Below, piece after piece: positions 6,403 through 9,076 of a stretch of 9,076 nucleotides of DNA; the first letter of the stretch is position 1, and the number at the start of each line of letters is the position of its first letter. The translations under genes and the position numbers were made by a program. The DNA is taken from NCBI GenBank assembly GCA_945929765.1, contig CAMEOL010000032.1, forward strand, positions 1-9,076, given 5' to 3'. This stretch comes from an uncultured Gemella sp. (lineage in GTDB: Bacteria; Bacillota; Bacilli; Staphylococcales; Gemellaceae). The notes beneath the pieces were generated by a model, which did no database searches, had not been told where the DNA came from, and was given only the letters and a program-made list of their open reading frames with translations.

Positions 6403-6836
6403 TGTATATTTTCTATATTAATTTTCATTTTTTTGTACATATCATTTAATGTAATTTGTTTCATTTCTAAGAACATTGCTTTTTGCACTTTATCTAATTC
6501 TGAATCTAGCACACCAGATATAGTTCTCCCTACTGGACAATCGATATTAGGTTGTTCATGCTTGCTAAATATCAAACTTTTACTATCTTCTACTGCATCA
6601 AAAATATGTTTTAGAGTTATGTCTTTTGGTTTTTTTTCTAGATAGGCTCCTCCTATCCCTTTTTTTATAGAAATCAAGTTAGCTTCTTTTAATTGAGCTA
6701 ATATTTTTCTAATATTTACTGCATTAACTCCTGTTGTTTCAGCTAAAACTTCTGATGTTATTTTTTCTTCGTTTTGATATTCTACTATATATAATAGAAT
6801 ATGCATTGCTATGGTCATTCTACTCGAAAATTTCAT
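6396..6836 (-). CDS. Rrf2 family transcriptional regulator with a single cysteine
   Basis: A 146-residue Rrf2 family protein. The winged helix-turn-helix occupies about residues 1-70: KFSSRMTIAMHILLYI at the start, recognition region TTGVNAVNIRKILAQL near 34-49, and the GGAYL wing at 62-66. A long helix follows (about 108-126). Rrf2 regulators with an Fe-S cluster (IscR, NsrR, RsrR) normally carry several conserved cysteines; here there is only Cys100, in the sequence PNIDCPVGRTI, which resembles the YwnA-like branch of the family. I infer that it does not hold a classical cluster and may sense a thiol-reactive signal through Cys100. A ribosome binding site AAGGTG (6841-6846) lies 4 nt before the ATG. 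The gene overlaps ogt by 7 nt, so both are probably on one transcript. The ligand is unknown. Confidence 0.88.
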   Translation of the reverse strand: MKFSSRMTIAMHILLYIVEYQNEEKITSEVLAETTGVNAVNIRKILAQLKEANLISIKKGIGGAYLEKKPKDITLKHIFDAVEDSKSLIFSKHEQPNIDCPVGRTISGVLDSELDKVQKAMFLEMKQITLNDMYKKMKINIENIQW

Positions 6837-6849
6837 TATTCACCTTAAT

Positions 6850-6881
6850 ATTATATTATTCGTCTATTTATAATAACATAA
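6850..6881 (-). promoter_or_regulatory. Possible rrf2 promoter and operator
   Basis: On the minus strand a perfect TATAAT (6850-6855) lies just before the rrf2 ribosome binding site, but the -35 position (6873-6878, TGTTAT) is poor. Overlapping it is an imperfect inverted repeat, TTATATTATT (6851-6860) and AATAACATAA (6872-6881), 9 of 10 matching with an 11-bp spacer. Rrf2 proteins often repress their own genes through such AT-rich dyads, so autoregulation is plausible. In AT-rich DNA a dyad like this can also arise by chance. Confidence 0.4.
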
Positions 6882-6914
6882 ATTTAGGAAAAGTATCAAA
6901 TTTATTTTTCTAAA

Positions 6915-7256
6915 TTATAGTAAATCGAATTTACCTTTTTGTAATAATGATCCTCTATTTCCTCTAGCTCCTTCTTCTTCCCAAGTTAAGTATGCGTATA
7001 CTGAATTAGTATTAAAATCTAAAATTTGTGAAACTGTTAATCCTGCCTCTTCTATCCAGTTTATATTGTATATTCCTTCAGCTATTTTGTACGCTTCATA
7101 TTTTTCTATACCTACTGAATCTTCTCCTTCTGGTACTTCAAATTGTGCTTCCCATTTTAGTTCACTTTCTGAAAGGTAAGTCATGTGGAAATGGTATCCT
7201 GTCTCTTCATATCTCACATCTAGTTTTTTTCCATTTACTTTCTCAAAAATTTTCAT
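6915..7256 (-). CDS. Small MoaF-like protein of unknown function
   Basis: A 113-residue soluble protein without signal peptide or membrane segment, rich in acidic and aromatic residues. The pattern (a Lys-Tyr segment, then GIYNINWIEEAGLTVSQILD near residues 65-84, then SVYAYLTW, ending GSLLQKGKF) resembles small calycin-like beta-barrel proteins related to MoaF and, more distantly, phenolic acid decarboxylase. I make this call from memory of family patterns, so only the fold is suggested, not an activity. A TTG at 7271 would extend the frame by 5 residues, but it overlaps the ribosome binding site GGAGG (7265-7269), which sits 8 nt before the ATG at 7256; the ATG is therefore the start. No terminator is visible before rrf2, 78 bp downstream, so some read-through into rrf2 is possible. 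Confidence 0.75.
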   Translation of the reverse strand: MKIFEKVNGKKLDVRYEETGYHFHMTYLSESELKWEAQFEVPEGEDSVGIEKYEAYKIAEGIYNINWIEEAGLTVSQILDFNTNSVYAYLTWEEEGARGNRGSLLQKGKFDLL

Positions 7257-7577
7257 TATTTTATCCTCCAAGTTTGTAATTTTATATTTTTTCTTGACAT
7301 CAACTACTTTGAAAATTAGTTTTTTTAGTTTCTAGTTCTAGGTTTCGTTGTAGCTCCATCAACTACAACCAATTATAAATTATTTTCGTTGTAGCGTCGA
7401 TAGCTACAACGAAAAATTTTAAAATTTTTTAAAAAACTGTAGTTATCACAACAATTTCCTTTATTTTATAGCATTTCTTAACATTTTGATTATCTATATT
7501 TCTTATATTGTTGCTATATTCTCTGTGTAAATTGATAAAAACGTCTAAGTAGTAATAAAACTACCTAGACGTTTTTA
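7257..7577. other. Intergenic region with hairpin repeats and the sufT terminator
   Basis: This 321-bp gap has no coding frame. It contains, from left to right: the ribosome binding site of the MoaF-like gene, an AT-rich leader without a clear promoter, two related GTTGTAGC hairpins (7343-7415), a plain AT-rich stretch (7416-7530), and the terminator following the sufT-like gene. A further degenerate relative of the hairpin sequence, TGTAGTTATCACAAC, occurs at about 7438-7452. Confidence 0.65.
7343..7415. repeat. Two related GTTGTAGC hairpins in tandem
   Basis: The 12-mer TTTCGTTGTAGC occurs at 7343-7354 and again 41 bp later at 7384-7395. Each copy is followed by its partial reverse complement. 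Copy one makes a 7-bp stem (7347-7353 with 7363-7369, 9-nt loop). Copy two makes a perfect 13-bp stem (7383-7395 with 7403-7415, 7-nt loop). Neither is followed by a U tract on either strand, so they are not ordinary terminators. They could be a paired operator, an RNA element in the leader of the MoaF-like gene, or a short dispersed palindromic repeat. Confidence 0.6.
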
Positions 7578-7578
7578 T
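7535..7578. terminator. Rho-independent terminator of the sufT-like gene
   Basis: An 17-bp interrupted stem (7535-7552 with 7561-7578, one A-C mismatch at 7548/7565) with an 8-nt loop carries GTCTA/TAGAC and GTAG/CTAC cores and ends in an AAAAA/TTTTT run. The stem begins inside the stop codon of the minus-strand gene, so termination follows translation immediately. The A and T runs make it usable on both strands. Confidence 0.85.
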
Positions 7579-7895
7579 TATTCGTAATCTGCTATACCTA
7601 ACGCTATTTTTGCATAACGTGACATCTTATCTTTTGTCCATGGTGGATCCCAGACTATTTCTACATCTACTTCGTTAACTTCGTCAACAGTCAGCATAGC
7701 CATCTCTACTTGTTCTATTATTAGCGGAGCAACCGGGCATCCCATTGATGTCAAGGTCATTTCAACTATTGCGTGACCCGAATCATTCATCTTTACATCA
7801 TAAAGCAGACCTAAATTAACTATATCTATCCCTAATTCAGGATCTATTACCGTTTCTAATGCTTCTATTACACGATCTTTTAATTCTGCTGCCAT
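7578..7895 (-). CDS. sufT: SufT/YitW-like Fe-S cluster maturation protein (MIP18/DUF59 family)
   Basis: A 105-residue single-domain protein of the MIP18/DUF59 family, whose stand-alone bacterial members (SufT in Staphylococcus aureus, YitW in Bacillus subtilis) help deliver or mature iron-sulfur clusters in the cytosol. The family signatures are all present: VIDPELGIDIVNLGLLYDV (16-34), MTLTSMGCPVA (46-56) with the conserved Cys53, and VWDPPWTKDKMS (81-92). Length is that of a stand-alone member. The ribosome binding site AAAGGTAG (7901-7908) precedes the ATG. The terminator begins at the stop codon, and a gap of 80 bp separates it from the upstream RluA-family gene, so it is probably its own unit. 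No suf operon genes are in the window. The exact client proteins cannot be inferred. Confidence 0.9.
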   Translation of the reverse strand: MAAELKDRVIEALETVIDPELGIDIVNLGLLYDVKMNDSGHAIVEMTLTSMGCPVAPLIIEQVEMAMLTVDEVNEVDVEIVWDPPWTKDKMSRYAKIALGIADYE

Positions 7896-7925
7896 AGTAA
7901 CTACCTTTCTTTTATTATTATCATT

Positions 7926-7968
7926 ATTATACTATTTATTAGTAAATTTGCATAATAATTAGCTAATT
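7926..7968 (-). promoter_or_regulatory. Possible sufT promoter with adjacent 12-bp palindrome
   Basis: A perfect TATAAT (7926-7931) lies on the minus strand about 18 bp before the ribosome binding site. The -35 position at 17-bp spacing (7949-7954, TATGCA) matches the consensus at only three of six bases. Just upstream is the perfect palindrome AATTAGCTAATT (7957-7968), which could be a binding site or a chance feature of AT-rich DNA. Confidence 0.4.
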
Positions 7969-7975
7969 GCTCTTG

Positions 7976-9076
7976 CTAAATTTTATTTTTAAAACTTTCC
8001 ATAGCATTTTTTACTTCTTCTATTTTTTCTGGAACAATATTTTCTAACATTTTAGGAATGTATTGCTCTAGGTATTCTAATGTAAATTCTCCTAAATTTT
8101 GTTTATCAAAACCTTCTTGTAGCATTTGTTCTGCTCCTGTTTTATTTTCTACTTTTACTCTATCCATAATAAATGAATAAAACATCTTCTGCCCTTCGTT
8201 CATTATATTCTCCTTTAATACAACGTTCATATCTTCAGGTAAATCACTACTTACATCAATTTCATTTTTTGTTATCGGATGTATAAATTTTAAATTATGA
8301 CAATGCAACGCCTGTCTATCTATTAAGTTTATTTTACCTCCATATAGCTCATCTCCTAATAAAGGATGGTTTAGATGACTACAATGAACTCTTATTTGAT
8401 GTGTTCGCCCTGTAAATAATTTTAATTTAATTAAACTAAAATTTTTATCTTCGTAATATTTTATTCGTGTTAATTCTGTTTTCGCATATTCTCCGTCTTC
8501 TTGAACACAACGTTCTATAATGCTGTCGCTTTTTCTGGCTATTCTTTTCTCTATAATTTTATGTTTTTCTGTTTTTCCCGTTGCTAAAGCTAAATAGTAT
8601 TTGTCTATATTTATTTTGCTAAGTTGGGCATGAATATGTCTATGTTTTGCGATTAATACTAATCCTGTGGTATTTTTATCAAGCCTCGTTACTACATGAG
8701 GGATCGTTTTAAATTTTTTTGATTTGAAGTAATAATTTATTCTTTCTAGTAATGATTGTTCGTCGTTATTTCGTGATGGTATTGTTGGCAAATTTTTTGG
8801 TTTATCTATTATCATTAAATATTCGTCTTCATAGAGAATATTTATTGGTTCATCAAAGTAGCGTACATGCTCACTGAAGTTTTCACTAGGCAAAAATAAC
8901 GTTACTATATCATCTTTTTTTAATTTGTAACGTACATTTTCTTCTTTGTTATTAACAAGAATTTTTCCGTCTTTATCAAATTTTATTCGAGTTAACGTTT
9001 TTTTTGAAATTTCGTTCTCCCACATGAAATCACGTAGTATTTGTTCATTTGTTACTGTATATTGTAGTTTTATGTT
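7976..9076 (-). CDS. RluA-family 23S rRNA/tRNA pseudouridine synthase, 5' end outside the window
   Basis: At least 366 residues are visible and the frame stays open to the right edge, so the true start is missing. The Met at 9025 is internal: the 17 codons before it read as the beginning of an S4 RNA-binding domain (YTVTNEQILRDF before MWENEISKKTLTRIKF). The S4-like part is followed by the catalytic domain. Key residues, numbered from Met 9025: RLD at 114-116 with catalytic Asp116, TGLVLIAK at 120-127, GRTHQIRVH at 206-214, HPLLGDELYGG at 220-230. The enzyme would isomerise uridine to pseudouridine in rRNA or tRNA; which site cannot be told. Family members usually end about residue 270 on this scale; here about 75 further residues follow (275-349), charged and probably helical. 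TAG ends the gene. No clear terminator follows. Confidence 0.9.
   Translation of the reverse strand, partial: NIKLQYTVTNEQILRDFMWENEISKKTLTRIKFDKDGKILVNNKEENVRYKLKKDDIVTLFLPSENFSEHVRYFDEPINILYEDEYLMIIDKPKNLPTIPSRNNDEQSLLERINYYFKSKKFKTIPHVVTRLDKNTTGLVLIAKHRHIHAQLSKINIDKYYLALATGKTEKHKIIEKRIARKSDSIIERCVQEDGEYAKTELTRIKYYEDKNFSLIKLKLFTGRTHQIRVHCSHLNHPLLGDELYGGKINLIDRQALHCHNLKFIHPITKNEIDVSSDLPEDMNVVLKENIMNEGQKMFYSFIMDRVKVENKTGAEQMLQEGFDKQNLGEFTLEYLEQYIPKMLENIVPEKIEEVKNAMESFKNKI

Noticed and set aside
6433..6645. Plus-strand open frame inside the rrf2 gene
   Set aside because: It is antisense to a conserved regulator and has no motif or ribosome binding site of its own.
7257..7271. TTG start at 7271 for the MoaF-like gene
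   Set aside because: The TTG overlaps the GGAGG ribosome binding site that is ideally spaced for the ATG at 7256.
7028..7279. Plus-strand hydrophobic open frame opposite the MoaF-like gene
   Set aside because: The leucine and phenylalanine run is what the complement of an acidic, Glu-rich coding strand gives; it is not a credible membrane protein.
7383..7415. Rho-independent terminator in the 13-bp hairpin
   Set aside because: Neither strand has a U tract after the stem, and a proper terminator for the upstream gene already exists at 7535-7578.

Overview
This window looks like chromosomal DNA from a low-GC member of the Bacillota, class Bacilli. The intergenic DNA is very AT-rich, ribosome binding sites of the AAGGAGG type are strong, and codons end mostly in A or T. 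The cluster CcpN-like regulator / PPDK regulatory protein / pyruvate phosphate dikinase is also known from Listeria and relatives. A Gemella-like organism is my best guess from overall feel; no rRNA or other marker in the window confirms it.

Layout, left to right. Positions 1-319 are AT-rich and hold no convincing gene, but end in a good promoter for the only plus-strand gene, a HAD-IB phosphatase (320-1057). Positions 1058-1433 hold two related, self-complementary units of about 100 nt in inverted orientation, a possible fragment of a third, and a strong bidirectional terminator (1372-1402). All other genes are on the minus strand. They run from a pseudouridine synthase entering at the right edge (7976-9076, partial), through a SufT/YitW-like Fe-S maturation protein, a small MoaF-like protein, an Rrf2 regulator overlapping an O6-alkylguanine-DNA alkyltransferase gene, a CcpN-like regulator with the PPDK regulatory protein, and finally pyruvate phosphate dikinase (1434-4076).

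How the genes fit together. CcpN, PpsR and PpdK form a control module for the pyruvate/PEP node. CcpN-type proteins repress gluconeogenic genes. PpsR-type proteins phosphorylate and dephosphorylate PPDK on a threonine two residues before its catalytic histidine; that threonine is present here (Thr451, His453). PPDK interconverts pyruvate and PEP. The rrf2-ogt pair overlaps by 7 nt and is probably one transcript linking a stress-type regulator to repair of alkylated DNA. The SufT-like protein, the MoaF-like protein and the RluA-family enzyme appear to be separate units.

Three gene starts differ from the longest reading frame: ppsR most likely starts at 5114, the MoaF-like gene at 7256, and the RluA-family gene continues past the window edge, so its Met at 9025 is internal. 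I did not find a clearly new defence or mobile system. The most unusual features are the inverted pair of structured units near 1068-1348, a perfect 26-bp inverted repeat whose arm carries the ccpN -35 box, a pair of related GTTGTAGC hairpins near 7343-7415, and an extra C-terminal segment on the RluA-family enzyme.
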